Assembly: GCA_037074705.1 (NCBI GenBank) | Contig: CM073591.1 | Span: 134,857,032 to 134,921,031, forward strand | Reading direction: 5' to 3' | DNA from: Zhengitettix transpicula | Taxonomy: Eukaryota > Arthropoda > Insecta > Orthoptera > Tetrigidae | Length of the DNA stretch: 64,000 nt | Shown here: piece by piece, positions 21,477 through 33,800 of the stretch | How positions within the stretch are numbered: position 1 is the first letter of the stretch | Layout of the letters: each line of letters opens with the position of its first letter | Notes under the pieces: model-generated | What the model saw: only the letters and a program-made list of their open reading frames with translations | Told to the model about the DNA's origin: nothing | Database searches by the model: none | Translations under genes and position numbers: made by a program

Positions 21477-21617
21477 CGTAAGTATCCGAAGGATGAGCGT
21501 GGTGTTTTGGAAGTCGTACTCCAGGCTGAAATGGATCTGTCCCACATTTTCCGAGGGTTCAGAGTTGTCAATGTACATATCCACGAGAGATATGGAGCGG
21601 TTCTGCAGGAACGCCAT
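21477..21617 (-). CDS. Syt7: Synaptotagmin-7 exon, start of C2A domain
   Basis: This 141-base exon encodes 47 residues beginning MAFLQNRSIS, followed by LVDMYIDNSEPSENVG and QIHFSLEYDFQNTTLILR. That is the unmistakable entry into the first C2 domain of synaptotagmin-7, with the first two beta strands. Synaptotagmin-7 is a high-affinity calcium sensor for vesicle and lysosome exocytosis, anchored by an N-terminal membrane helix. The exon is bounded on the minus strand by an acceptor ending TTTCTAG and a donor GTTAGT, both at codon boundaries (phase 0). The calcium-binding aspartates of C2A lie in later exons, which were not found in the 21 kb below. The first codon is ATG, so an internal promoter could in principle start a short form here. 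Confidence 0.92.
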
Positions 21618-22099
21618 CTAGAAATCACACATACACTTTAGAAATAAAATATTGAAAGACATACAATTTTTTTCCTTTTTGGAAATTTATAAATTTTAAA
21701 TTTATTTGCAAATAAAACAAAAAATTGTTCCATTTGCATAAAAATTCCATATAAAATTAGAACAATATATATTATGTACAAATGATCTATTTCTACAGTC
21801 TTTATATATATGTGAGAATTATTTTCTATATTTTTAACATAATTATACATTGATTCAATTTTCTAATTAAGCCACCTATACCACTGCGGTTACAGCTACA
21901 TTTCTACAGCTACTACGAAGTATACGGATTAGTTTCATTTTATAAATCCTCAACGTATTGAACTAAGATTTTAATTATGTTGGATGTAACGGCATTTGAG
22001 TTATTTACATTTAAACGTTCATATCAGTTACAGAAAATAAACTTTTGTATTTGACATATTTAACACTAGTCCTTTAAGGTGTCAATTTAAAGGATATTA

Positions 22100-23200
22100 A
22101 TTTTATTTTAATTGATAAATAATATACTTCATCAATAATTAATATTCTCGCTCAAAGCACACTTCTATTTGCATTGTTAGAGTACTAAAACTATCTGATT
22201 AATATAATTAAATATGTAAGTGAGATATTAAAAATAGCTAAAATGCACCAAAGAAATAGTTCCGCCTAAATGGAAAATCAGTGTCATTAATATATTTCTA
22301 GCGGGAAGTATATGTGTATAATATATGAGAATTACATACTGTGCAATATTAAAACATAAACTAACAGAAATTTATATAGTTGCTAGAGAATTTACATTAT
22401 CTTCATTATAAATTACAAGCTGAATAAACTATGTTGAATTTCAAAATTAATTACAAATTCAAAATGTCGGTTTAGTATTTACAAATTATTTACCTGGTTC
22501 CTATTTCTCTGTTAACTTTCTAAAATAAATTTATTATTTTTAATTTATTAACTTTCTGTGGCTGAAACATAACGTGCTTCTAACTACATTGATTTTGAGA
22601 CACTACAGTAATTACATGAATAAAAAATTTCAAAACAACCTACGAAGGAATTAATACATTTTATTATAAAACTACATTTTCTAAATACTCTACTGTTAAT
22701 AGTTTAACGTGTACTAGTAACAGTTACTCTACATGCTGCGCAATATTGTTGTGATTGAGTTAGTTGCTGAAGATCGTGCAAAATTTATTAGTGCTTTTAA
22801 GGAATTTGATTTTTTAAATATACTAATATACATATTTATATGCCTAAAATGTAGCATACAGACAAGTATACTTTGATACCGTAAAGCGAAGCATATTATA
22901 AACCTATCCACTATAAATTAAATACGAAGCAATGTTTCTGAATGCAATATTACAAGAAATCCTGACTACGCCTAGATACCTACCTAATATACAACTTGTA
23001 GGACATATTTCTATTTTCTGAAATGCTCAACATCCTCAGGGCTTCAATCAGTAGCATGGTTTTGCAGAGTGAGTTTCAATTGTATGCTTCTGTTTAGTAT
23101 TGTAAATTGGATAAACAACCAAACATTAAATATCTTTGTAGTGTCATATTTTAGTAATTAAATTTCGGTTAAGAACTCCTCTCGTAATGGTTTTACGTTG
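22100..23200. other. AT-rich intronic stretch
   Basis: Nothing recognisable as gene, RNA or transposon. Confidence 0.4.
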
Positions 23201-23214
23201 GAAGAAGTAGAGTT

Positions 23215-23347
23215 GAGATTTCAGAGAGATATATAGTTCATTGTACAGCACTACAATCTGTATATAGTTTTGTAGGCATTTATTGAAGTATCCTATTTCC
23301 TCTTTCGAGGTCTAATGGAAAAACAAAATAAATCTAAATCTAAATCT
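23215..23347 (+). mobile_element. LINE 3' tail
   Basis: TATCCTATTTCCTCTTTCGA, then GGTCTAATGGAAAAACAAAA and a run of AAATCTAAATCTAAATCTA repeats. It matches the tails at 4540-4630 and 57925-57985. The 3' end with short tandem units is typical of a 5'-truncated LINE insertion. Confidence 0.6.
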
Positions 23348-24554
23348 ACTCCGTTACAATGTATACATTGTAAAATTAAGCCATGCGAAGCATCATCAGT
23401 GTAGATTTATAAAATAAGCGTGTTAAATAGTTGTATGTATGAAAAGTAATATTTTGTAAAGTAGAAATAGTGACATACCCAGACGTTCAGGAAAGCAAGT
23501 TGAAGAAAACAGAAGAGAAACAATGATAGAATACTCTTAATTTACGAAACTGAAACGAGTCGATTCCTTCTTTGCTAAAAATTTAAAGTTCTTCACTCAA
23601 TAATTTACACACATTTTATTGAAACTTATATATAATTTTGGAATTTATGAATGGTATTTATTCGATATTAATAATTTATTTGTAGATATGGTTTGAAAAT
23701 TTTTCAAATCATCTGAAAATTCATGAAAATAAGTTCCTGATGAGTCATACTTTAGATGCTGCCTAAGAAGGTAAGCTATTAATGAATTTAAATATTTCAG
23801 GCCATTAAAGTTGTAGATAAATGTAAACCAGTATAGAATAGAACAAATAGAAGCTCTGGAAGAAATTATTTCAGAAAATTAATTCAGATTTATGTATTAT
23901 TTAAGAAAATATAACTACAATTAAATATTAGAAATAGCAAATGGGTATTAATAAAGCAGGAGTTTAAAATATATTTCCCAAAGTGATCCGTTTTTTGTAT
24001 TAATAGTTATGGTGTATTTGTCCATGAGAAATAAATTTGATTTCTAGTGAGAAAGAAATGTCTCCTGTCTCTCTAAGGGAATAGATTATTATATCATATT
24101 ATTTCCATGCAGAAATAACTTGAGAACGTGGAAATTTTCGTAAACTCTTTGAGCTGGAATTTATTCGTTCTAGCATGTACGACCAATACAGTAACGTATA
24201 TGTACTCTAAACTCCAGACTGTACTCAACATAATAATTACAGAACGAGGATGGAAAATTCATCAATTTGCTAGCAACAAAGGCGTGAGATAACCCGTCGG
24301 AGAAGAGAGCTGCCTTGCAGCTGACAGAAGACAAAGGCGTGAAACAAAGGAAGATCGCGACGCGCCCGGGTACCGATATGGGCAAGGTTCACTTCCTGCA
24401 ACATCAAGCAGCAAAGGCTGCTTGCGAAACATGTAACCTGCAGAATACTCGTCCTTGGAGAAAAATATTTTTAAATTCAGGAGGAACAAACACCTAACGA
24501 TGTCACAAAATGATAAACCAATAAATACGTTCACTATCATATTCAAGGACTGCG

Positions 24555-24576
24555 GGGGGCGGGCGGGGGGGGGGGG
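24555..24576 (+). repeat. G-rich tract with quadruplex potential
   Basis: GGGGGG-C-GGG-C followed by a run of twelve Gs. It is an isolated extreme G tract in AT-rich DNA. It can form a G-quadruplex on the plus strand, which on the transcribed Syt7 RNA would be a C tract. It could also reflect a sequencing or assembly error in a homopolymer. Confidence 0.7.
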
Positions 24577-24872
24577 AGAGTTACTGACATAACTTGTATG
24601 CATTATCATATCAAAGGAAGATGGAGCTGAGCAAATGTAGATGGAAACTTCACACCTCAGGTTGAAGGTAATTTAAGATATGAATGAGTAATACGGTTAC
24701 AAAGAAACAACATACTACATTACAATTTTATGATCAGACAAAGGAAACAGAAAGATGTGCTAGAAAATTATCGTTCCTAAATTGGATACCAACATTATCG
24801 AATAACTTGTATTTAGATGGTTCTGAGAAATTCATCCTGTCATGCATCAAAATGAATGGTGTTAGTGCTAGC

Positions 24873-25738
24873 CACTGGCGGCTCGTGACTTTCTGAAGTT
24901 ATGTGCTGCATCATCCCAAGCAACGATTTTTACAAGGATAATTATGTTAAATACTAGATCAGTGATAGTGTTACCAATACTTTGGCCATATGTTGGTACA
25001 CTTCTAATTCTGTTTACATAATTTCCACTAATGTATAATTTTTAAAAGCGGAATGATTTAGAACCAAATGGACACGCAATTATATCACAAAAGTACATTT
25101 TATACGTTAATATTTTAAATTAAGTTAATTTTTAGAACAAACCATGCATGATGGCAGTATTGTACGCAGGGTCGAGCGTTAGATTTTAGCGCTATGATGT
25201 CCATAAAATATTTGTTTCTCTTTAAAATAACCTTCGAATTTTTAAAAAATATTAGCTAAATGTACGAACATTATTTTTGGTTTAAAAATATAAGGTTCTT
25301 TATAAGATTTATAATTACTGAAAGCTACAGATTTTTTATTTAATTGCTTATGTCGCCTGATGCGGCTGCCTCTTTGTTTCATTGCAAGGAACGCCTCTGT
25401 TTGGAGGCCAAGTGCTGTCCGATTTCTAGCACAAAAATGAGGCATTTTGTTGAGCTTAACCGGGCGTCCAAGGCAAGTGAAAAGGTATTCTGCGCATGCG
25501 CATTTCCCGTTCAATACAGAAATTCTGTGCTATCGCGACGATAGCACTGAATGGCCAACTGGCTGCTTTAGTGGGAGCGAGTGCGCCACAAGGCGAGGAG
25601 TATAAAGTCTTCAATTTGAAGCATAGATTTGCTGTGTTAAAACAAATTTATTATGAAGGTTCTTAAAAATGATAAAAATTTATTCTTACTAAATTATATT
25701 GCTGCAGCACATGAGCACATATGCACCAGCCGCCACTG
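24873..25738. mobile_element. Non-autonomous hAT element
   Basis: Terminal inverted repeats begin CACTGGCGGCTCGTG on the left, and on the opposite strand CAGTGGCGGCTGGTG on the right, each followed closely by a GTGCTGCA-type motif. This CAGTGGCGG end is characteristic of hAT elements. The flanking 8-base sequences GTGCTAGC (24865-24872) and TTGCTAGT (25739-25746) agree at six of eight positions, consistent with an aged hAT target duplication. The interior (866 bp total) has no transposase frame. Confidence 0.8.
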
Positions 25739-25746
25739 TTGCTAGT

Positions 25747-26720
25747 GTATTTCGCAATTAGGTGCTTCGAATTTACGTGTATGATCTTTAAATTTCAAAC
25801 TTTACAAACCATTACCAAAATATACAAGTCGCATATATAGTGTGATTATGGAATAGATCATAGCAATATAGTAAGGATGCAAAATTACAAAGCAATATCA
25901 GAAAATAAATGTTCCTAAAATGAATAATAAGATCTTGAAGAAATGATTTGAGAGATTTTATAAGGACGATATAGAAATTGTGAACAAGTTTGAGGACACA
26001 TATGCAGTGTTTCCATTTTATTTATTTTATAATGAACGCCAACTTTTGGGATGCTCCAGAAAAATAATTGTTTTAGCACGAAAGCATTCTCGGCAAAATA
26101 ATTGCTGAAAGAGATGATACCCCAGAATATCGAGTCCCCACGGCGTTGTAGTTAATAGGAAAAAGATTTTGAGGCTGATTTTGCTCCGCCTATACCTACA
26201 TGAATATTTATTCTATTGGAAAGAGAATTCTATAAAATCCCATTTGGGAATCGGTAGCTTGATACGAATCGATCAAATGAGAATTAGAATCATTAGAAGG
26301 CATAATGATGCAATAGAACGTCCATACATATTTTCTGCATTGACAATAAGCCTTCATTACCGTGAGTCCTCTTGCTATCATAGATCAACAAAAGCTGACG
26401 GGATGTAATCTTCCGATAAGAGCCCTGTCGTTGCATGATAACTTAAAGGGAGAAATTACTAACACAAAACACCAATGCGATGAGAGTCGAGAAACAGATC
26501 GATCGATAAATGTTTGCAATTGGCTCGTTGCCGAACAACGAAGGCAGCAACAAGTGACAAAGGGGAAGCGAAGCAACAGGCAATGTGGAGGGGAGAGAGG
26601 TCTTAGTTCAAGCAACAGTTGTCTGTCGGCTCTGCCAGCGACGCAAACCCGCACTTCACAAAACTACTCTCAGCTCAAAGTCGGAAACTCGGCAGCGCAA
26701 CTATGATGCTAAAAGACTGT
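25747..26720. other. Intronic stretch with a GC-richer half
   Basis: About 26100-26720 is of mixed composition with overlapping open frames on both strands, none showing a domain. Motifs such as GATACGAATCGATCAAATGAG and GATCGATCGATAAATG are notable, but I see no transposon ends. It may be regulatory or unique noncoding DNA. Confidence 0.3.
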
Positions 26721-28870
26721 ATCAGGTTTTACAACTTTAACACGCACTTGAATGACGTAAAACTTTGCTACCTTATCTTTCTGAAGTGCACAGAAAGAAT
26801 ACCTCTATCGTTAAAATTATCATGAAAGAGAATGAACAGATATAAACTTAATTTTAAAACTTAACCAAAAGTAAGCTTAACGGAACATAAAACGTTATTA
26901 GTTTATTTGCAAATATGTACACAATATAATACAATTATACAAGGAAATTTATTTCAATAAAATGTGATTCGAGGTTGTTTAATTAGGTAAATACATAAAC
27001 ATAATAACATACGATCAATACCGCTGAAGATGGGTTTGCTGCTGGATTGTAAATTTAACATATTAATGAACATCGACATAGCATAACATTTAATTATATA
27101 AGCCCCAAAACACACATAATTAGTTCGGATAAACCTATAGCCACAGTGTTCAAGGCAAGGATTAATGAGAATTTTTTTTTGTGTTCATGAGTTTAAAATG
27201 AGTATCGTATAACCACGTAAATACTCAATCACAAAAGTCAGTAAAGGGGTAAATATTTTGTTTTTGGCCGATACGATCAAATTTATTATTAGGAAAATTG
27301 TACAGATAAAATAGCATGGATTTTTAAGGGCGCTCTATACAATACTTAATAGGAAGAGAAGTGAGTTTGGCACTTAAATATTTAAGAGGTATTGGAATGG
27401 AATTGACTGAGTTGAGAGTCCCTCCAAGGAAATTGCATCGCTCTCTGAAGTTTTATTTAGAATCGTAAATTACCGAGTTCGGTATTCCGAAACGAAGTTG
27501 CTGAGAACACTAGTGGAATGGTTTTACCGCACTTAACGTCTCAACACGAAACATTTAACAAACATGCAACACACATAATATTTGACATGTACTACGATGA
27601 CATATATTCATTGCACTCTATTAATATCAATATTTTTAAATTTTCTACTGTATTGCTTCTTTCATTCCAAGCACACACTATTATCTTGGTATCTTATAAT
27701 ACATAAATTCATAGGGGAACCATAGCTGAATCCACATGATGGAGAGATATATTTGTAACAGGATTTATAACGATTACAGATGAGTTATTTCAGAGCAGAA
27801 TTAAATGCAAATAATCCATATAATTTAATGTACAATGATTCCACTGAAACATATTTGTCTTCCTTTTTCTTTCGAAGATTCAAATTCTGTACATAGCATA
27901 GATGTTTGAAAAAAAAAAGAAATGCCGATATATGCAGAATCGGCACTACAGAGGCCAAGTAAAATTATTTTTCATTATTTTCAATCAGACGTAAATTTTT
28001 TAAATTTTATTAATTTAATTACAAATGCTTGTATTCGCAAATTTCGCATCATTCAATTCCATTGTTTAAATTGGAATAATAATAATTGTATTTGACTCTC
28101 ATACAATTTTTGAAATTTGGATTGTAAAATCGCCTGTCAAATAATAATTTGAAGATAAAATGAGCTTATACTTCAGTTTACGTCAACTGGTTTGTGCCAC
28201 GTGTCGTTAATAAATCTCTTACTATTTTCAACACCTCAAGAAAGTTCTAAGGTCAGCAGAAAAGTTGTTCCGTCACTAAAGTCTATCTGTTTATTGGCTA
28301 CTTAATTATATATTTGTTAAGAAAATTACCTTCCCATCCAAATGCTATATATAGTCACAGAAGAATGTTTTTTTAAATATATAATTTTAAATATTTTATA
28401 ATACTATGTATATTATTCAAGAAGAATTGTTTTGTGTGCTATTTTCTGTAAGCATTCAACAACAAATTTAAAACCTCTGTATTAATCGAGGCATGGTGAG
28501 TGATAAAGCTTTTTCATAGAAGTATACCCGCGTTTCAAAGAAGCATTACTGGCATGCACATCGTCACAAACGAAACATAACCCATAAAAATAAACAAAAA
28601 TATTTAAGGTGAACGTAAATAAAGCTGATTTGTAGCCGATTGTTTTTTGAGTGTTTTTCGCCATGTCCGTTTATTGATATAAGTTAACTGTTTGCTGAAT
28701 TTTTCATACTGAGCGTTGTTTTCCCGGGTAATGTCACATGAAGCACATTGCTGCTACGGTATATCATAAAAGAAAACTAACACAAATATATTATTTACTA
28801 CGGTTCAGCAAACAAGGCGAAGAAGTAAAATATTTTTATTCCAGGCGTTTACGTGAGCCTGGAAATAATA
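26721..28870. other. AT-rich intronic stretch
   Basis: No supported feature. Confidence 0.4.
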
Positions 28871-28876
28871 GTGTGA

Positions 28877-28888
28877 GATGACGTCATC
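28877..28888. promoter_or_regulatory. CRE palindrome
   Basis: GATGACGTCATC is a 12-base perfect palindrome containing the full CREB/ATF site TGACGTCA at 28879-28886, followed by TGAAGTCAC. Further TGACGTCA octamers are at 51638 and 52103 and, through duplication, at 54961 and 55426. In a synaptic gene such sites could confer activity-dependent control; this is inference. Confidence 0.3.
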
Positions 28889-31700
28889 TGAAGTCACATT
28901 TGCGTTTGCACGTTGCTAAAGTAACGCTTCATAACTTCGTCACAACAAAAGTATTATATTATATCCATCGAGAAATATCCCTTATATATTAGTTTATGAA
29001 CAGAGAACATGAAGTAAAATAAATTTGGGTTATAAAAAGGAAGAACTTATGGCATGGAGGACGATGTACACCAATTGAGGTTAATTCAGGGACAAGCAGG
29101 GTATTTTAACCTTTCCGACGATGTTAAATATAACGAAACACAAACACCGACTATTTGTTTCGGAGGCTAAATTACCGTAAAATGGATTTAACGAATAATT
29201 TACTATTGAAAATTGATTATTAATAGAACACAAGATAATATCCATCTTTAGTTTTCGGAAATAAACCAAAATTTAGCCAAGGACCTTAACAGCGGACAAC
29301 AATGGCACTAGTAACACTGGTGCCTGTTGGAAAAGTGAGGCGAATAAGATTAGAGAATGTTTCACTTTAGTAAGTACGTTGACCATTAAAACCCTATAAC
29401 TGCGTAATTTAAGATTATTGAAATACAACATGTATATTTTGCCTAAAATAATGGGCTTACACTTATACTCGTTATACAGTTTCTTATAAGAATTAAAATA
29501 TTGTTTTATTTTAATGTTTCTTATTTAATATTTAACGACCATAAACAGACGTATTTTATAATTCAAAAATACAATTTTTTAAAACGATTCTGTATATATT
29601 TGTACCGTCTTCAGTTTTGCTGACTGAAACAAATATTTGTTTACATATAAACGTTTTCTCAATCTGGTTATAAATAAAACTTCTCAGGTTTCTACGGTAC
29701 CGAACATCAATCTCATTGACATGTGTGCTAGTACTTATGATACACATTACGGTTTATTAAGATTAATAAATAAGATAACCAAAAAATTAAAAAGTCGAAG
29801 AGATGAAGGGAACAATAGGATATTTATAATTATAAATTTATAAAAAAAATTAAAATGAAAATATATCAAAAAGGAAAAAAAGAGTTCTTTTTGCCCAAGT
29901 GTCGTGAAGAACAACTATAATGTTTCGAATCATAAATTTATAAATTTTATAAGTAACAAACAATGAATTATCAACAATATAATATTTAAAGTCAATTCAT
30001 AATAGAATTATTAACTATATTATTTTTCAAATCAAAGTTCGAAATAATAAATTCATACAATTTTTAAAAACTAATTATATCAGAAGTTAAAAATATAATG
30101 TAGGAGTTTAGATGAAATATAAAGATAATACAAAATGGTTCGATTTCGATCTATACGTAGACAAATAATATTTTTATTAAACTATTTTATGTTTTAAATT
30201 TTTTCGGTTTTACATGGTTTCTGAGAGATAATCCCAAGTTTTTCGGAAGTTGCAACGGAGGAAAGGTTCTATTCAATGGATGCGATTTCGTAGATTTTTG
30301 AAATATGTTTCTCGACAATGCTCTAGTATCGCCGTTTCTACAAAAAGGTGATTTGTTTATGTGACGTGTTTATGAATAATAAATTAATTACTGTATTTCT
30401 AAGACTATTCTGAATTATCACGTACTTTTATCATTTGGAAAGATATGGTAAATCACTTCATATTCGTATACGATGCAGTGAGATTCCAATCCGAACAGGC
30501 TAAAAGATATTTTTTAATTTTAGAGACGACTGAAATATCAATATTCGAAGAAAGATAGTTATAGTTCTCCATTATCTAGATTTTAGTAGAGTTGGCATGA
30601 TATACGATACAGAATTGTGGACGAACAGAACGAATATATGTTTATGACTAAAGGTAAAGTCATGAATATCTGATTTTCGCATTAATTAAATTTAAAATTT
30701 AACGCTGAATGCTTGCTACTTATTTTCAGGTTACAACTTGGCTTCGCTTCATGATAATACATATCATAAAATCTTTTAAATATATTAGTGATGACAATTA
30801 TGATATACAATAAGGAGTAATAATTTTACATTAAAAATTACTTAATAACGATTGTTAACGGTAAGCATTTATGAAGGGGTTTTCGGATAGCGTTGATAAC
30901 TACTGGATTTAGGAACATTTACAAAGCGATTACATTAATAACTGCATACAACCAGACCAATATGGATGAAAATAAATTTCGGATCACTGACAAGGTTACT
31001 AAATTGATAGTAGGCTATTAGTGACGACCTAGGTTAAATGCCAATACATCAAACAATTAATCAAGTCAGTGCCTCAACACTCAAGCTAATCAGGATTGAT
31101 CATGTGAATAACGATAAATTGCCTCCGGTAATGAATGGTGAGCTGTTGCGAAACAGAAATTCTGTTGCATTAAATATATTAGCTCAATTGTAGTATGAAA
31201 TTAATAATTTTTTCTAGACGTGGGGTCTTCACAAATGACCAATTGTATTAGAGAGGAAAATAGCAACATAATATTACGACATACGAAAACTTTCCGTAAG
31301 ACATATACGGAGAAAAGAAACAAAATAAGGTGTAAGAAGGAACTGAATAGGGATTTAACATTAGGAAACTAAAAAATAAATAAAATAAAATAAAAGGGGG
31401 TCTAAAAATTAAAATGGAACCGAACAATTCAGACAAAATGTAAAGGGAAATGGACAAATACATTTGTAATTGGAATTAAATAAAAATTAAATGTGTGGTT
31501 ATCAGCAACCTGATGATTAAAATAATTAAAATAACTTTCCTGTTGTTGATATAGATTTTTAACATTGCCAAGTATGAGGACTGTAAAGTACATATCAGTA
31601 TAAAGGATTAACTAATATACTCTCCGTATAACATATTTATTGCAATCGGGAGCTTTCAACAGATTCTGTCATATTCGTCCTATATATAAACTGGAACATC
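28889..31700. other. AT-rich intronic stretch
   Basis: No gene, RNA or transposon was recognised. Confidence 0.4.
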
Positions 31701-31734
31701 ATTTGTATCTAAGGGTAAGACACGACTACCAACC

Positions 31735-32246
31735 CTAGAGTCGGGGATGGAAGTTTTAAAAGAAGTAAAATCGGCCGATATTTGCGTCAAATAAATATTT
31801 TTCAGGTGTTTCTCCCAAGTATTTTGTACTCTATTATGGTATTGGGAGTATTTTGGACTCTCTCATAGTCCCGGAAGTATTTTTGACACGTTAAGGTACC
31901 AATAATTTTTTTCTTCTTTAAGGATTTCGGTTTATGGTACTTGGAGAATAGTATAACTGTATTAGATTATAGGGAGTGTTTTAGGTGCTTTCTGTGCACC
32001 AGGAGTATATATGGAATCTTAGGTATTTGTGACTGTCTTGATTCGATTAAGGTACATTGAGTCAAGATACCAGTTATGATGAAATTAACATTCCGTTGGT
32101 ATAGATAAGTTAGTGAGTAATAAAATTAAATGTTCAAATATTTTATGCTCTCGATTAGAGTTAAATCAAATCTTGACTAATGTCGAATTAAATACCGGAC
32201 TATATAAATAAGTACATGGACAACGTCAAGCGCCCTGCTAGTAATA
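31735..32246 (+). mobile_element. Helitron-like 3' part with minisatellite
   Basis: The sequence ends GGACAACGTCAAGCGCCCTG then CTAGT near 32243-32247, a degraded version of the hairpin-CTAG terminus at 289. The preceding 80 bases match those before 289 (GTTAAATCA, CTTGACTAA, GAATTAAATAC). Internally it carries the same minisatellite as the minus-strand element at 7691-8930. No 5' end was recognised. Confidence 0.55.
31800..32060 (+). repeat. Minisatellite array
   Basis: About six imperfect units of the pattern TATTTTGGACTCT, CTTAAGGTACC (variable) and GGGAGTA occur in tandem. The unit is the reverse complement of that at 7890-8330. Confidence 0.65.
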
Positions 32247-33798
32247 ATATAAAGAAGATATGATAGATCTATATGTGTTACACCGTGACATAAATGATAT
32301 TTCAGTTTTCAAATGGGATCAATATTTCAGAAACAATCAAAAGCACCCTATTGTTATAAAGATTTTATACGACTGTATTGTTTACTACTTAATACTGATA
32401 ATTATCTAACAGTACAATTCAGCAACATAACATAAAAAAATAGTAATTAGAAATATAAAGGAAATAAAGCTGTTGAAAGAGACTTTGGAAAGTTATTGGT
32501 TCATTCGCAGAGGCAAGCAGGCCTGGAGAACAGTTTAAGGAGAGGCTAAAGTGGAGGTTAATATAGTAGAGAAAGGAAACATTAACATTATATAGATCAA
32601 CTATTTAAGGATTTTTATTGGTCGGTATAAAAGATGGAGAATCACATAACAAGTAATACTGACATGACTCAATTGAAAAATATTACCTATTACTGACGAA
32701 TAAAATGTTTCATGAATACTCATAGTAAACTCCACTGTACCAAACCGAATACATAAAATTAATATAAATTGGTTTAATTTAAACTGATAAGAATGCGATA
32801 TTTATATAATTAAATCTTGTTAAAGGTTGACTAAAGAAATAAAGATTGTTTTGAGCCCAATTGCTATTGTGTTATAAATGTAAATTTTCATTTAGCAAAA
32901 AATAATTTTTCTACTAATTTTTATTGAGAAGTAAGAAAATGTTATATATAAATGTTGGAAATTTGCATAAAAATATGTGATATGATTATAATACCTAGAA
33001 CTACGCTCGTTTAGATTTTTTTGTTTGAATAAATGAATATATTTTCGAATTAATTTTTTTCAGTACAATAACAACGTCCTCATTGAATAACAAAAAATAA
33101 GAAATGATACCTCGACTGGAAGAAAAGCAAATAAAAATAAAACAAATTATGTAAACAATCGTTTATAAATAACATTGATTTATTCATCAACCTCCTAACA
33201 GGCTCAAATATCAAATTAGTCAGAGAGTATTTTATGTAAAAATTCCCTTGAGCTAATCCAATTAATACCTGATTACCTCGAAATAAATGGTTTTAATGTT
33301 TTATTTGCACAAAATGTTGCCACGGTTGTTAATTTATAATTAACTTTTACGTATGGCAATACGAAACAAGTGATTAATGCTAGAGAAGTCTTCCACATTT
33401 TACGTATGTAACAATATATATTGAATACTATTATTCTTATACTCAATAGAGAAATCTGAGTCAGAATTCGTTATTACCGATTTTAAAAATCTTAAGTCAT
33501 TTGAATTATCATATGATTCAATCTATCAATCAAGACCGGCTTTTTATTGGAATTCACCGTTGTTTCTTTCTATACAATATTATCTACATAAGATATGAAT
33601 TCGAAAATAATTATACTTATATAACGCGTTTTTTGTCACAATCGCTTATATAGTCCAATCTATAAAATAAATACGTAACCTTTCCTTGTGTCTGCTAACA
33701 TGATCAAAAATAATTCCAAATGTATCTTTTAGCTGAAAGGAAATAAATGATTCTAATTTTTTTTGATACCATGAAAATAACCATTTTCTTAAGTAATA
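32247..33798. other. AT-rich intronic stretch
   Basis: No supported feature. Confidence 0.4.
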
Positions 33799-33800
33799 TA

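Noticed and set aside
24262..24450. An alternative Syt7 exon on the minus strand after an acceptor-like GATGTTGCAG
   Set aside because: The following frame (EVNLAHIGTRARRD...) has no similarity I recognise, runs into a stop after about 42 codons and has no matching donor. It is not strong enough to annotate.
26362..26706. A 114-codon plus-strand gene
   Set aside because: The opposite strand is equally open and no domain is seen. Kept only as a GC-richer stretch.
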